Positions 25,102 through 33,808 are shown, numbered from the stretch's first letter. The stretch: 45,202 nucleotides of DNA from a bacterium 1XD8-76 (GCA_003611955.1 RAZE01000026.1:1-45202); one strand, 5' to 3'. Numbers and translations: made by a program. Notes: generated by a model not told the origin, from the letters alone.

Positions 25102-26485
25102 TTTGCGCCTCCTGTCTCAGTGCCGTTTTCCCCGGCATCAGATTTTTAAATATCCGCCGCAGCATATACACCGCGCACAGCGCAAGCATAAACTCCGCCA
25201 CAAACGCCGCGTAGGCAATACCGTCCACGCCGAACAGCCTGTTCAGCACAATAAGCGCCGGGATCTCGAACACGATTTTCCGAAGTATCGCGAACAGCAA
25301 CGACTTCTTCCCCATGCCGATCGCCTGAAACACGCCCACCGCCAGAAAATCCACGGCAAGAAATGTCATGGCAAGAGAGTCCGCCCGCAGGAAGATCCGG
25401 CCATAGTGGACGATCTCCTCCTTTTTCATGAACAGCCCCACCAGCCATTCCGCTCTGAAATAGCAGAAGACGCTGGATACCACCATGATCGGCACCATGA
25501 CTTTGGCGATAAAAAGCACCGTCTCCTTCATGCGCCTGTAATTTTTCGCCGAATAGGAATAGCCTACAAGGGGCATCACTCCCTGGCTGGAACCCATGGC
25601 GATCTGCATCGGCACCAGGTATATTTTCTGTACGATGCCGATCGCCGCCACCGCGTCCGGCCCGTACACCGCGGTAAAATTGTTCAGCAGCGTCATGCCG
25701 GTCACATTCAGCAGATTCTGGATGGAGGCCGGAATACCCACGCCGCACACACCCTTCACGATGTCCTTTTTCCATTTAAAATCCTTCGGTCGGATGCTGA
25801 CATAAGTACTTCTTCGCTTCACATAGAGCAGCACAAAAAAATAACCGCAGGCCGTGCAGTTGGAGACGAAAGTCGCAAGCCCCGCCCCGGACGCTCCCAT
25901 GTCAAGTCCCCAGGGCATGATAAAGATCGGATCCAGAATAATATTCAGGACACACCCGCTCATGGTTCCGATGCTGGCGTGCAGCGCTGAGCCCTCCGCA
26001 CGCACCAGATACGCGATCACCACGTTCAAAATGGAGGGCGCCGCGCCGCACAGCACCGTCCACTTCATATAGGCCGCCGTAGCCGCAAGGGTATTGCTGT
26101 CCGCTCCCAGCATATGCAGAAGCGGCTGAAAAAACGTAGCACAAAGAAACGACATCGCAAGACCGCATGTCAGCGAACAGTAAAAGCCAAAGGCGGAGCT
26201 CTTCCGCACTTTGTCAAAGTCCTGCTGCCCCAGCGCCCTGCTCATCATGCTGGAGCTGCCCACTCCAAACAGATTGTTCACCGCATTGAAGGCAAGCAGC
26301 ACCGGCGCCGCCAGCGTCACCGCCGAATTCTCGATCGGATTGTTCAGGCGCCCCACAAAATAGGTATCCGCCATGGAGTAGATCACCATGACAAGCGAGC
26401 TGAGTATCGTAGGTATCATCAATCGCCTGGCCGCCTGGGGCACAGGCATCTGCTCAAATAAGACACTCTTTTCCATATTCTCCAT
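25088..26485 (-). CDS. MATE-family efflux transporter
   Basis: A 465-residue MATE transporter with about twelve helices. Visible family features are the N-terminal LMIPTILSSLVMVIYSMADTY, SSSMMSRALGQQDFDKVRKS, and repeats in the second half. It differs clearly from the MATE protein at 11732-13096, so it is not a recent duplicate. It is part of the long operon, 10 bp after the dehydrogenase gene. Substrate unknown. Confidence 0.92.
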   Translation of the reverse strand: MENMEKSVLFEQMPVPQAARRLMIPTILSSLVMVIYSMADTYFVGRLNNPIENSAVTLAAPVLLAFNAVNNLFGVGSSSMMSRALGQQDFDKVRKSSAFGFYCSLTCGLAMSFLCATFFQPLLHMLGADSNTLAATAAYMKWTVLCGAAPSILNVVIAYLVRAEGSALHASIGTMSGCVLNIILDPIFIMPWGLDMGASGAGLATFVSNCTACGYFFVLLYVKRRSTYVSIRPKDFKWKKDIVKGVCGVGIPASIQNLLNVTGMTLLNNFTAVYGPDAVAAIGIVQKIYLVPMQIAMGSSQGVMPLVGYSYSAKNYRRMKETVLFIAKVMVPIMVVSSVFCYFRAEWLVGLFMKKEEIVHYGRIFLRADSLAMTFLAVDFLAVGVFQAIGMGKKSLLFAILRKIVFEIPALIVLNRLFGVDGIAYAAFVAEFMLALCAVYMLRRIFKNLMPGKTALRQEAQNEKV

Positions 26486-26495
26486 CTATATCCTC

Positions 26496-27482
26496 TTACC
26501 TTCTGACCTCGAGGGGCGTCTCCTCCCCTTTCGCCAGACACACCATAGCCTCCACAGTCTTTCCCACCATGTCGGACACAGCCTGTTGCGTGTAAAACGC
26601 CATATGCGGCGACAGGATCACATTCGGAAAAGCGCCCAGTATCGCCCTCCGGCGGTTGGCGATGATATCACCCTCTCTGTTCAGATAGTACAGACCGTAC
26701 TCCTCCTCCACCGTGTCCAGGGCGGCAAAACCAACCCTGCCGCTCTCCAGCGCCCCGATCAGGGCATCCGTATCCACCAGCATGCCCCGGGCTGCATTGA
26801 TGAGTATCACACCCTCTTTCATCTTTCCGAAGGTCTCTTCATTCAACATATGATAATTTTCTTCCATTCCCGGAATATGGAGCGTAATGATATCGCTCTC
26901 CTGGTACAATCTCTCCAGTTCCACATACTCGGCATACCTCTTCACGGAATCCTTCTTGCAGAGGTCATAGGCCAGTATCCTGCAGCCGAAACCGCTCAGA
27001 TGCTCTATCAACCTCTCCCCGATCCTTCCCGTTCCGATCACGCCCACCGTGCAGAGGGACAGTTCCTTCCCGATCTTTCCGCCGAGGCTGTAATCCTGAA
27101 GCCTCGATTTTTCCAGAATATACTGGATATTCCTGCACGCCATCAGCATCAGCATGATCGTATAGTTCGCCACGCTGTTCGGGGAGTAGGAGGCGTGACA
27201 CACCCTGATTCCCAGACGGTACGCTTCCTCCACATCGATATGCTCATAGCCGATACTTCTCGTGGACAGATATTTTACACCCCTCTCGGAGAACGCCCTG
27301 AGCATCTCCTTTCCGATCGGATTCGTGATCACAGAGACGCCGTCGCAGCCTTCCGCCAGAGCGACATTATCCATATCAGGATATGCCGTCGTATAGTCGA
27401 ACGTGATCCCATATTTTTTCCGGCATTCCTCATAATATTTCAGTTCGTCAAATTCCCGCATAGCATAAACAAAAATCTTCAT
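26496..27482 (-). CDS. D-isomer-specific 2-hydroxyacid (D-lactate) dehydrogenase
   Basis: A 328-residue NAD-dependent dehydrogenase. The segment STRSIGYEHID and the phrase PNSVANYTIMLMLMACRN are those of D-lactate dehydrogenases, including the VanH type. The NAD-binding GVIGTGRIGERL, catalytic Arg in INAARGMLVD and the His in LSPHMAFYT are present. It would reduce pyruvate to D-lactate or a related 2-keto acid. No D-Ala-D-Lac ligase or VanX-type gene is adjacent, so a glycopeptide-resistance role is not supported. It lies between the NSS transporter and the MATE gene. Confidence 0.9.
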   Translation of the reverse strand: MKIFVYAMREFDELKYYEECRKKYGITFDYTTAYPDMDNVALAEGCDGVSVITNPIGKEMLRAFSERGVKYLSTRSIGYEHIDVEEAYRLGIRVCHASYSPNSVANYTIMLMLMACRNIQYILEKSRLQDYSLGGKIGKELSLCTVGVIGTGRIGERLIEHLSGFGCRILAYDLCKKDSVKRYAEYVELERLYQESDIITLHIPGMEENYHMLNEETFGKMKEGVILINAARGMLVDTDALIGALESGRVGFAALDTVEEEYGLYYLNREGDIIANRRRAILGAFPNVILSPHMAFYTQQAVSDMVGKTVEAMVCLAKGEETPLEVRR

Positions 27483-27516
27483 CTCTGCCCCTCTTTACCT
27501 CCGTCGATTCTTCTGC

Positions 27517-28914
27517 TTAGAAACTGAGTCCCACCGCCTGCAGCAGCAGCATAAGCAGAATGATAGGCGCCACGACCTTGACCATCACGATATAGAGCGT
27601 TTTTCTCTGGAATCTGTTCCCGCCCACCGTGATCTCGTCTATCACGGTCTGGGGTTTCACGATCCATCCTATCAGAATACAGGTCAGCAGCGCGACGAGC
27701 GGCATAAACAGGTTATTGCTCAGATAATCCATCACATCCAGAATCTGCGCCACCGCGCCGTTTGGCAGCGTCAGCTCAAAGTAGAGCAGATTGTAGCCGA
27801 GACATACAACGACTCCCGCTATGATCGCATACGCCGTCACGAGCACCGTGCTCTTTTTTCTCGACAGATGGAACTTGTCCACCGTGCTGGAGACGATCGC
27901 CTCCATGACCGACACGGAGGAAGTCACCGCCGCAAAGGTCACCATCAGGAAAAAGAAAAATCCGATCACATTTCCTATTCCGCCCATCGCCTCAAACACT
28001 TTTGGCAGGGATACGAACATCAGTCCCGGCCCCGCGGACATTCCCTCCATGCCCATAAACGTGTAGACTGCCGGAATGATCATAAGACCTGCGAGCAACG
28101 CCACCAGCGTATCAAAAAATTCGATCTGGTTGATGGACTTCATCAGGTTCGTCTCTTTCTTCGCATAGGATCCGTAAGCGACCATAATACCCATGGCCAC
28201 GCTGATGGAGTAGAACAGCTGCCCCATGGCATCCATCAACACCACAAAGAAGTCATGCATGGTCATACCAGTAAAGTCCGGGATCAGGTACACGGAAAGT
28301 CCCTGCAAGCCTGTCCTCGTCATCCCCGCCTCATCCGTGTGGGAAAGCGTCAGGGAAAAAATGGAGATTCCCGCGATCAGAACCAGAAGGATCGGCATCA
28401 GTATCTTGCTGTATTTCTCGATCCCCTTATCCACGCCGCAGTAAACCACAAAGGCCGTCAGAAACAGGTAGACGACCAGCCAGAGGATCGGCTGCCACAC
28501 TCCTGTGATATAGCCGGTAAAATAGCCGTCCTGCGCCGCATCCACGCCGTGTCCCGTCAGAAATACGGTCAGATACTTCAAAACCCATCCCCCGATCGAA
28601 CAGTAGTAGGGCAGAATGATCACCGGCACCAGGCAGGCGAGCACGCCGATGCCCCCCCACTTCGGATGGATCTTCTTGTAGGCCGTCAGAGGGCTCTGCC
28701 CCGTCTTTCTGCCGATCGCGATCTCCGTCGTCAGCAGCGTAAAACCGAAGGTGAGCGCCAGGATAACATAGCAGAGAATAAATACGCCTCCGCCGCCTTT
28801 CGCCGCAAGGTACGGGAATCTCCAGATGTTCCCCAGCCCGACAGCGCTCCCCGCTGCCGCCAGAACAAAACCGATCGATCCGGTAAATTTTCCTCTTTTC
28901 GCATGATTTTCCAT
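27517..28914 (-). CDS. Sodium-dependent transporter (NSS/SNF family)
   Basis: A 465-residue neurotransmitter:sodium-symporter-family protein with about eleven or twelve helices. The first helix signature IGFVLAAAGSAVGLGNIWRFPY is diagnostic and includes Na+-binding residues. Bacterial members (such as LeuT, MhsT) take up amino acids with Na+. A GGGGGA ribosome site precedes the ATG. It is the first gene of the eight-gene string, and a palindrome overlies its promoter. The exact amino acid substrate is unknown. Confidence 0.93.
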   Translation of the reverse strand: MENHAKRGKFTGSIGFVLAAAGSAVGLGNIWRFPYLAAKGGGGVFILCYVILALTFGFTLLTTEIAIGRKTGQSPLTAYKKIHPKWGGIGVLACLVPVIILPYYCSIGGWVLKYLTVFLTGHGVDAAQDGYFTGYITGVWQPILWLVVYLFLTAFVVYCGVDKGIEKYSKILMPILLVLIAGISIFSLTLSHTDEAGMTRTGLQGLSVYLIPDFTGMTMHDFFVVLMDAMGQLFYSISVAMGIMVAYGSYAKKETNLMKSINQIEFFDTLVALLAGLMIIPAVYTFMGMEGMSAGPGLMFVSLPKVFEAMGGIGNVIGFFFFLMVTFAAVTSSVSVMEAIVSSTVDKFHLSRKKSTVLVTAYAIIAGVVVCLGYNLLYFELTLPNGAVAQILDVMDYLSNNLFMPLVALLTCILIGWIVKPQTVIDEITVGGNRFQRKTLYIVMVKVVAPIILLMLLLQAVGLSF

Positions 28915-28950
28915 TCCATCATCCCCCGTGTAAAATTTTCACTTCATATA

Positions 28951-28982
28951 ATTATACAGCTTACCATGATATTCCATGGTAA
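28951..28982 (-). promoter_or_regulatory. Promoter with an overlapping 22-bp palindrome
   Basis: A perfect inverted repeat (TTACCATG, six-base gap, CATGGTAA) spans 28961-28982. A TATAAT -10 box lies at 28951-28956 on the minus strand, and the -35 position (28974-28979) falls inside the palindrome. This is the usual geometry of a repressor operator controlling the transporter operon. The regulator is not identified in the window. Confidence 0.7.
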
Positions 28983-29029
28983 CGCAAGCATTATATCAAA
29001 AAGAACACCTCATTCTGCCGGTCAGCCGA

Positions 29030-30886
29030 TCAGTCCCACCAGAAGTACCAGACGGTGGACTGCCACAGGACATCCGCCAGGGAGCCGATACTTCCATCCC
29101 CACTCTGATCCAGATCAGGGCAGAAGCCGTACTGCTCTGCGGCGGCTTCCATAGCCCTCTCCCTGGAAACAGGGCGCGGGAGGTCAAACTCCAGCTCATC
29201 GTGGCTCATGACAGCGGGAACAGCACCATACTGCTCAAACCAGTATTTTGCAGCTGCCATCAGTTCCGATGTATCGGGGCACTCGTTCCAGTTTCCAAAG
29301 GGCAGGCAGGCGAAAACCTCCCAGGGGTTCTTCACCGGGATTCTGGCCAGAATGACAGGGCAGGTCATATCGCTGCCCGGAGTCCAGTAACTGGAGAAGC
29401 GGCAGTTATCGTATCCGCCATCCATCTCGCCCAGGATATCCTCCTCCCAGTCCATACCGTCGTCCTCGGCTTCTTCCTTGCGCCGGCCGATCACTTCCTC
29501 CAGAACTGCCTTTCCGTCCTTGACGGGAGCGGCCAGCATCTTCTTCCGGTACTCCTCCACAGTTTTGAGATCAAATTCATAGCAGTCCGCATCGTTTTCC
29601 GGGTCGGCATTCATCACCAGACACTCCAACAGCGTTTCGTCATCCGCCATGATGAGCATGGGAATAAAGCCCTCATGGGCACTGTCCCGCCTGGCGTAAC
29701 CGTAGGCCGATATGATGAGGGCATCGTCCGCCATGGATGGGAAATAGGTACACTTACAGTCCAGATACTCCATGATGGCCCGGGCCGTCTCGGAAGGCTC
29801 CAGAGTGTCCTTGTCAAAATACTGCCCCTGCCAGTTTTCAAAACGTTCTTCGATCACCCCTGCTATAGCCTGATAAGTTTCCTCGTCAAAGGGAAGGAAC
29901 AGGTAGGCCTCGTCCTGGATCTCGTCGGAGAAATTGCGCTCCAGGCCGATGATATCGAAAGCGTAGTTGTCGATGTCTCTGGGGAAATAGGGGGTGTCCG
30001 GCTCCCCATAGTAGCAGCAGGCAAAGGCCCAGCCCTCCTGGTTGAACAGGGAACCATGGAGCTGCCCGCACAGCTCATCCCGAATAAACACCCGCAGGTC
30101 CACGCTGGCAGGATCGGCCTTGACCTTCCGGACTACCTCGCCGTATTGCGCGAGGAATTTTTCTCCCATCAGGTCATGCTCCATGCACCAGCGCAGATAG
30201 ATGGCCATGTGGTTACAGGCGCACAGTTCATCCACCGCCAGGCTCTTTTCCCGAATGGTCTCCAGGTGCCAGAAGGCATCGTCCATTTGCACCGCATAGT
30301 CGTTGTCACCCGGATCATAGAACGACTCATAGGAGATGGCCTCCGGCGTGTCCAAAATCTTTTGGCCTTCCTCTTTTTCGTTCCATTTCCGACACTGCTG
30401 CAGATCCATATTCAGTTCCTTCCGCAGCGCCTCCACCTGCTCCGCCATCTCCCTGATCTCATCGTCGTCCATCAAATCATGGAGATCATAGGACAGGGGA
30501 TCCTGGACGAAATCCGCCAGAGCCTTGTCCATTGCGTCGCGTTCCTCTGCCGTGGCGGTGACACGGATGCGGCGGGAGGGCGTGTCATACTCGTCTAAAT
30601 CCCGGAGATCGACACTGCCACTGACACAGCACTCCAGCAGGATAGCGGCCAGATCGGTGACCACATCAATGGCAAAATGGAAGTCCATTTCTACGCCATT
30701 GGAGTGAGTGAATTCCAGATACTCCACGGTCCGGCGGAAATCCCAGTTCTGCCTGTCCAGTCCGATTTCAGCAAAGATCTCGCTGAGGGGGATTTCCTCT
30801 TTCTTCCGGTCTGCCAAAAACGCCACAAGGTTCAGACTATCATCGGAACCTCCAATAAAGTTGCCCCAGTATTTGTCAATATACAT
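29030..30886 (-). CDS. DUF4253-containing large protein, immunity-island member
   Basis: A 618-residue soluble acidic protein. The C-terminal 110 residues fit DUF4253: NWNECPDTSELMAAAKYW, then YGAVPAVMSHDELE, EQYGFCPD, and the closing WYFWWD. The first 110 residues form a separate domain I do not recognise (MYIDKYWGNFIGGSDD at its start), and the middle is rich in Asp and Glu. DUF4253 is often found in immunity-gene contexts of polymorphic toxin systems. AAGGAGG precedes the ATG. It is the last gene of the island and is bounded downstream by the transporter promoter. Confidence 0.75.
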   Translation of the reverse strand: MYIDKYWGNFIGGSDDSLNLVAFLADRKKEEIPLSEIFAEIGLDRQNWDFRRTVEYLEFTHSNGVEMDFHFAIDVVTDLAAILLECCVSGSVDLRDLDEYDTPSRRIRVTATAEERDAMDKALADFVQDPLSYDLHDLMDDDEIREMAEQVEALRKELNMDLQQCRKWNEKEEGQKILDTPEAISYESFYDPGDNDYAVQMDDAFWHLETIREKSLAVDELCACNHMAIYLRWCMEHDLMGEKFLAQYGEVVRKVKADPASVDLRVFIRDELCGQLHGSLFNQEGWAFACCYYGEPDTPYFPRDIDNYAFDIIGLERNFSDEIQDEAYLFLPFDEETYQAIAGVIEERFENWQGQYFDKDTLEPSETARAIMEYLDCKCTYFPSMADDALIISAYGYARRDSAHEGFIPMLIMADDETLLECLVMNADPENDADCYEFDLKTVEEYRKKMLAAPVKDGKAVLEEVIGRRKEEAEDDGMDWEEDILGEMDGGYDNCRFSSYWTPGSDMTCPVILARIPVKNPWEVFACLPFGNWNECPDTSELMAAAKYWFEQYGAVPAVMSHDELEFDLPRPVSRERAMEAAAEQYGFCPDLDQSGDGSIGSLADVLWQSTVWYFWWD

Positions 30887-30912
30887 CTGTTGTACCTCCT
30901 TAAACTCTCTCC

Positions 30913-31512
30913 TTATCCCTCCTGCATTTTCTTCAGCAGCTTCACGATCCGCTCCCGATTCTTCGCAGTTTTCATGAAAGTAGGGAGATGGTCGGCCTGG
31001 TTCTTTTTGGGGTAGCCCGGCGGCTTCTCCCGCAGGTCGGCACTGAGATAGGCGATCAGATAGGCCAGATGCTCCCGGTTGAGCGCCCAGACCGGCTTAC
31101 CCTGGAAGGAGGACAAAAACCACAGTTCCAGCCCGAACCAGGGCTCCTTTCCGTCCTTGATCTCCGCCATGTAGGAGAAAGCCTGCGCCGTCCTGTGGAC
31201 CTCTCCCGACATGGCCGCCCCACAATAGGGGCAGGACACACGGAGAACGGAAAAGTGCTGCCCGGCCTCCTCCTCGATATCCACCCGGTAGTATCTGCCG
31301 CAGTCTTTGCACTGGTTATGGACATCATAGCGGTAGACCGTGCGGTCGCAGGTCTCCTGATGGCCACAGCTCAGACACCGGAAACGGGCATTGTCCCGAT
31401 CTGCGGTCACAATACCGGCCCCATGACATTTCGGGCATTTCACCTGAATGCCGGAGATCAGGGCGCTGTAGGCGCTATAGGTAAAGTAGGGTTCATCGAC
31501 AATTCGGCTCAT
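30913..31512 (-). CDS. Zinc-ribbon protein of the immunity island
   Basis: A 199-residue protein with three successive zinc-ribbon-like Cys pairs in its first 100 residues: CPKCHG, CLSCGHQETC, CKDCG, and CPYCGAA. The C-terminal half has a helical stretch EHLAYLIAYLSADLREKP and a basic tail (MKTAKNRERIVKLLKKM). Soluble; could bind nucleic acid or protein. It starts 6 bp after the DUF4241 stop, so they are cotranscribed. Similar proteins occur next to DUF4241 genes in polyimmunity loci; that link is from memory and its function is unknown. Confidence 0.75.
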   Translation of the reverse strand: MSRIVDEPYFTYSAYSALISGIQVKCPKCHGAGIVTADRDNARFRCLSCGHQETCDRTVYRYDVHNQCKDCGRYYRVDIEEEAGQHFSVLRVSCPYCGAAMSGEVHRTAQAFSYMAEIKDGKEPWFGLELWFLSSFQGKPVWALNREHLAYLIAYLSADLREKPPGYPKKNQADHLPTFMKTAKNRERIVKLLKKMQEG

Positions 31513-31518
31513 GCTCTC

Positions 31519-32259
31519 TCACATTCCTCCCGCCTGTTCCCCGTCATTGTCCTCCAGGTCGATGAACCGCACATACACAGCGCAGACTTCACCCCTTGCG
31601 TCATAACCGAAGTAGACGGGATAATATCCGTCACCCCAGCCGGATGAGAAAATCGGCAGGCTGCAGTCTGTGCCCGGCACCGTCCAGTTGAGCCAGTCGC
31701 CGTGGCTCTCCTGATACTTGGGGCGGGCTTTGGCGTTTTCCTCCAGCAAGTCGCAGAACAGGTCGTTGTAGGGATCGATGTCCGGGTCTTCCTCCAGCCG
31801 CCTGGCCCAGTATTCCTTAAATGCCGCCTGGGTCCGGATGTCCGCAACACACCCCATACCGGCGTCTACACCAAAGCCAAAATAATCGCCCTCGTTCAGT
31901 TCCTCATCCAGATCCTCGTTGCCCACCATGCCCAGCTCATAGCGGACAGGCTTCTCCTGGCTGACCACCACCTTGACGCAGGCGTAGCGGTCGCCGTATT
32001 TCTCGCTGGGCACCACACAGATTTTCACCGGGTAAGTTCCGAAAGGAATCGTCTGAAAAAACGGCAGAGTTTCCTCCAGCTCCACCAGCGGATCGCAGGC
32101 GAAGATCGTTCCGGTGGGAAAATGGACTGTGCCGATGTCCAACACATCCACCCCCGTATTCCCAATCACTTTTTCTGTAAAATACGCGTCCAAATCCGTT
32201 TTGCAGGCCAGTTTATCCTTGATGGATTCGTATTTGTTCTTCCATTCGGCTGTAGGCAT
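31519..32259 (-). CDS. DUF4241 protein, immunity-type
   Basis: A 246-residue soluble acidic protein. DUF4241 features are VLDIGTVHFPTGTIFACDPLV near the N-terminus, FGFGVDAGMGCVADI in the middle, and IFSSGWGDGYYPVYFGYDARGEV near the end. The domain is found in immunity genes of bacterial toxin systems; its mechanism is not known. I start at 32259, where AGGAGG is eight bases ahead of the ATG; an upstream in-frame Met (32307) would overlap the preceding gene. Confidence 0.82.
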   Translation of the reverse strand: MPTAEWKNKYESIKDKLACKTDLDAYFTEKVIGNTGVDVLDIGTVHFPTGTIFACDPLVELEETLPFFQTIPFGTYPVKICVVPSEKYGDRYACVKVVVSQEKPVRYELGMVGNEDLDEELNEGDYFGFGVDAGMGCVADIRTQAAFKEYWARRLEEDPDIDPYNDLFCDLLEENAKARPKYQESHGDWLNWTVPGTDCSLPIFSSGWGDGYYPVYFGYDARGEVCAVYVRFIDLEDNDGEQAGGM

Positions 32260-32300
32260 GATCGTTTCCTCCTGTTGCAAGTTCCTTTTCTTCAAGGACA

Positions 32301-32627
32301 TCACCAATCCCTTTCACGGATAGCCTCCTCGATATCAATAGAGATGCCAAACCACTCCAGAATGCAGCCCACCGAAGCCGCGATACACTCCCGTGCCACG
32401 GTTTCGATCTCGCTGTCGTTCTCATCAAATTCTTCCTGGAGATCATTGATGCCACGGACCGCCTCGTCCAGCGTTTCCTGCACCACTTCGATGTCGGTTT
32501 CTCCGCTCTCCAGCAGGTCGATGACCTTCTGAAGCTCATCCTTTACCTTGTCCACCAGGAAATCGGGATAATATTCGTCCTGGTACATCTCATCCAGCAG
32601 TTTATAACTCGGGTCAAAGACTTTCAT
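32301..32627 (-). CDS. DUF5713 protein, immunity-type
   Basis: A 108-residue acidic helical protein. DUF5713-type features are LLDEMYQDEYYPDFLVDKVK near the start, INDLQEEFDEND, then SEIETVARECI and a closing IRERDW. The family is small and of unknown function and turns up in immunity-type loci. AAAGGAGG precedes the ATG, and the ATG overlaps the stop of a 20-codon gene (TATGA). Confidence 0.78.
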   Translation of the reverse strand: MKVFDPSYKLLDEMYQDEYYPDFLVDKVKDELQKVIDLLESGETDIEVVQETLDEAVRGINDLQEEFDENDSEIETVARECIAASVGCILEWFGISIDIEEAIRERDW

Positions 32628-32686
32628 AGTGCTTGCTCCTCCTTTCTTTTGAAATCACCGGAGCCTGGGGTGTGTTCTTTGATCAT
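32624..32686 (-). CDS. 20-residue micro-gene coupled to DUF5713
   Basis: An ATG eight bases after AGGAGG opens a 20-codon frame starting MIKEHTPGSG, rich in Lys and Glu. Its TGA overlaps the ATG of the DUF5713 gene, and the second half carries the ribosome site of that gene. It could be a leader peptide that couples translation or the remnant of a longer gene. Supported by the start signal and exact overlap only. Confidence 0.5.
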   Translation of the reverse strand: MIKEHTPGSGDFKRKEEQAL

Positions 32687-32708
32687 GATGGTATCCTCCT
32701 GTTCTCTG

Positions 32709-33308
32709 CTACCGCAGCAGTGCAATCTGCTCATACACCTGATCCGGTTCTCTGTTAAGGAAACAGTCCGGAGAAGTCATAGGTTCAGAGAGCAACATTA
32801 CATTCAAAATATCCAGTACATAATACCAGATTCCTGTATCCCAGTCCCGGAACCGCCCATTGCAGATGGCTCGCCCATAATCACCAGGGGACAAATCCAG
32901 CGCCAGCTCATTGAGTGGGTGCTTCTGCCCGGTCTTATCGCGGGTATATCGTTCTGGTATTGCACCAGTGTGCCAGTCGTAGCGGTATCTCACCTGAATC
33001 CCACGCTCCTGCTCAATGAGCTCAAAAGGCCGAAGCTTCGTGGTGCTGCCTGCTTTCCACTCTATCAGCCTGCGGCAGTCCTTTTCTATATGAAATCCAT
33101 CGAGCCTCTGTACGATAAATGCAAAATGTGCAGGCAGGCCAACGGAATAATAGGAAAAAAAGTCACCTGGCAGCCGCATGGCTTTGGAGCATCGGTTACG
33201 TTGCGTAGCAGCGTTTCCACCCCGGCATTCTTTATACCATTGCAGACGGATCTGTTGAATCAGAAGCGTGGGCAGTTGCTTCACTCTTTTTCTTTCGTCA
33301 GCTCTCAT
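32709..33308 (-). CDS. Hypothetical 199-residue protein of the island
   Basis: A soluble basic protein I do not recognise. Residues 1-45 are Arg/Lys/Gln-rich (KQLPTLLIQQIRLQWYKEC), then an aromatic FFSYYSVGLPAHFAFIVQ patch, WHTGAIPERY, and a C-terminal half ending with IWYYVLDILNVMLLSE. The Cys-Arg-Gly-Gly stretch near residue 28 looks poorly ordered. No good ribosome site lies in front of the ATG, which overlaps the end of the 59-residue gene by 11 bp, so it probably relies on coupled translation. Part of the same operon as the DUF genes. Confidence 0.55.
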   Translation of the reverse strand: MRADERKRVKQLPTLLIQQIRLQWYKECRGGNAATQRNRCSKAMRLPGDFFSYYSVGLPAHFAFIVQRLDGFHIEKDCRRLIEWKAGSTTKLRPFELIEQERGIQVRYRYDWHTGAIPERYTRDKTGQKHPLNELALDLSPGDYGRAICNGRFRDWDTGIWYYVLDILNVMLLSEPMTSPDCFLNREPDQVYEQIALLR

Positions 33309-33477
33309 GGGTAATGCAAAAAATCTCCTTGTTCAAATCAAAGTAAATCACCATCAGTTCATCGGTGATCTCCGGGTTGAAAGACAGGTCCGGAATAAAG
33401 TCTTGCTTCGTCCTTATGAAAAACCAGTTGAGCTTTTCCATAAGTTGATAAAGGCGGAGCTGTTCTTCTTGAGGCAT
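33298..33477 (-). CDS. 59-residue hypothetical protein
   Basis: Encodes a short protein beginning MPQEEQLRLY with a DLSFNPEITDELMVIYFDLN core and a Cys-Ile-Thr-His end. GAGGAT lies at usable distance before its ATG. Composition is that of a soluble protein, and its 3' end overlaps the next gene by 11 bp, which supports a real reading frame. It may be the C-terminal part of a once longer gene. Unrecognised. Confidence 0.5.
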   Translation of the reverse strand: MPQEEQLRLYQLMEKLNWFFIRTKQDFIPDLSFNPEITDELMVIYFDLNKEIFCITHES

Positions 33478-33489
33478 AGGATAGATCCT

Positions 33490-33646
33490 CTACTTCCATC
33501 TCAGCACAAAGCCCCAGGTGCTCACCACGATCAGGAGAACACCCAACAGGAAGAAAATTACCCGCCGAGGACCGCGCCCATAACGGTGAGAATCCGGCGC
33601 TCCGGTGGAGTCGCAGAGCCAGTTCCAGTTTCGGCTCGCTGTTCAT
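33490..33646 (-). pseudogene. Remnant of a small membrane-protein gene with two frameshifts
   Basis: Starting from ATG at 33646 (MNSEP), no single frame makes a sensible protein. Joining three frame segments through two one-base deletions restores about 52 residues: an acidic Thr/Gly/Pro-rich N-terminus, then TVMGAVLGG, then VIFFLLGVLLIVVSTWGFVL and a basic RWK end, that is one strong transmembrane helix. The 157-bp length plus two missing bases is a multiple of three and ends at the TAG at 33490. Sequencing errors are the alternative. Confidence 0.5.
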
Positions 33647-33808
33647 TCAGGTTTCTTCCTTATGTGCACTGACTCCAAAATGAGTAAACTTTATTTTTTT
33701 ATTATATCACATCATCCGCATTCTTTGGAAGATGGGACCTCTTTTGAAATCCCAGCAAAAAAAGAGCGGCAAATATTCTCCCACCGGAGATATCACCACT
33801 CTTTTTAA

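Noticed and set aside
26496..27482. A VanH-type glycopeptide-resistance gene
   Set aside because: The dehydrogenase resembles VanH, but no D-Ala-D-Lac ligase, VanX or VanRS genes are adjacent; a general D-lactate dehydrogenase is more likely.
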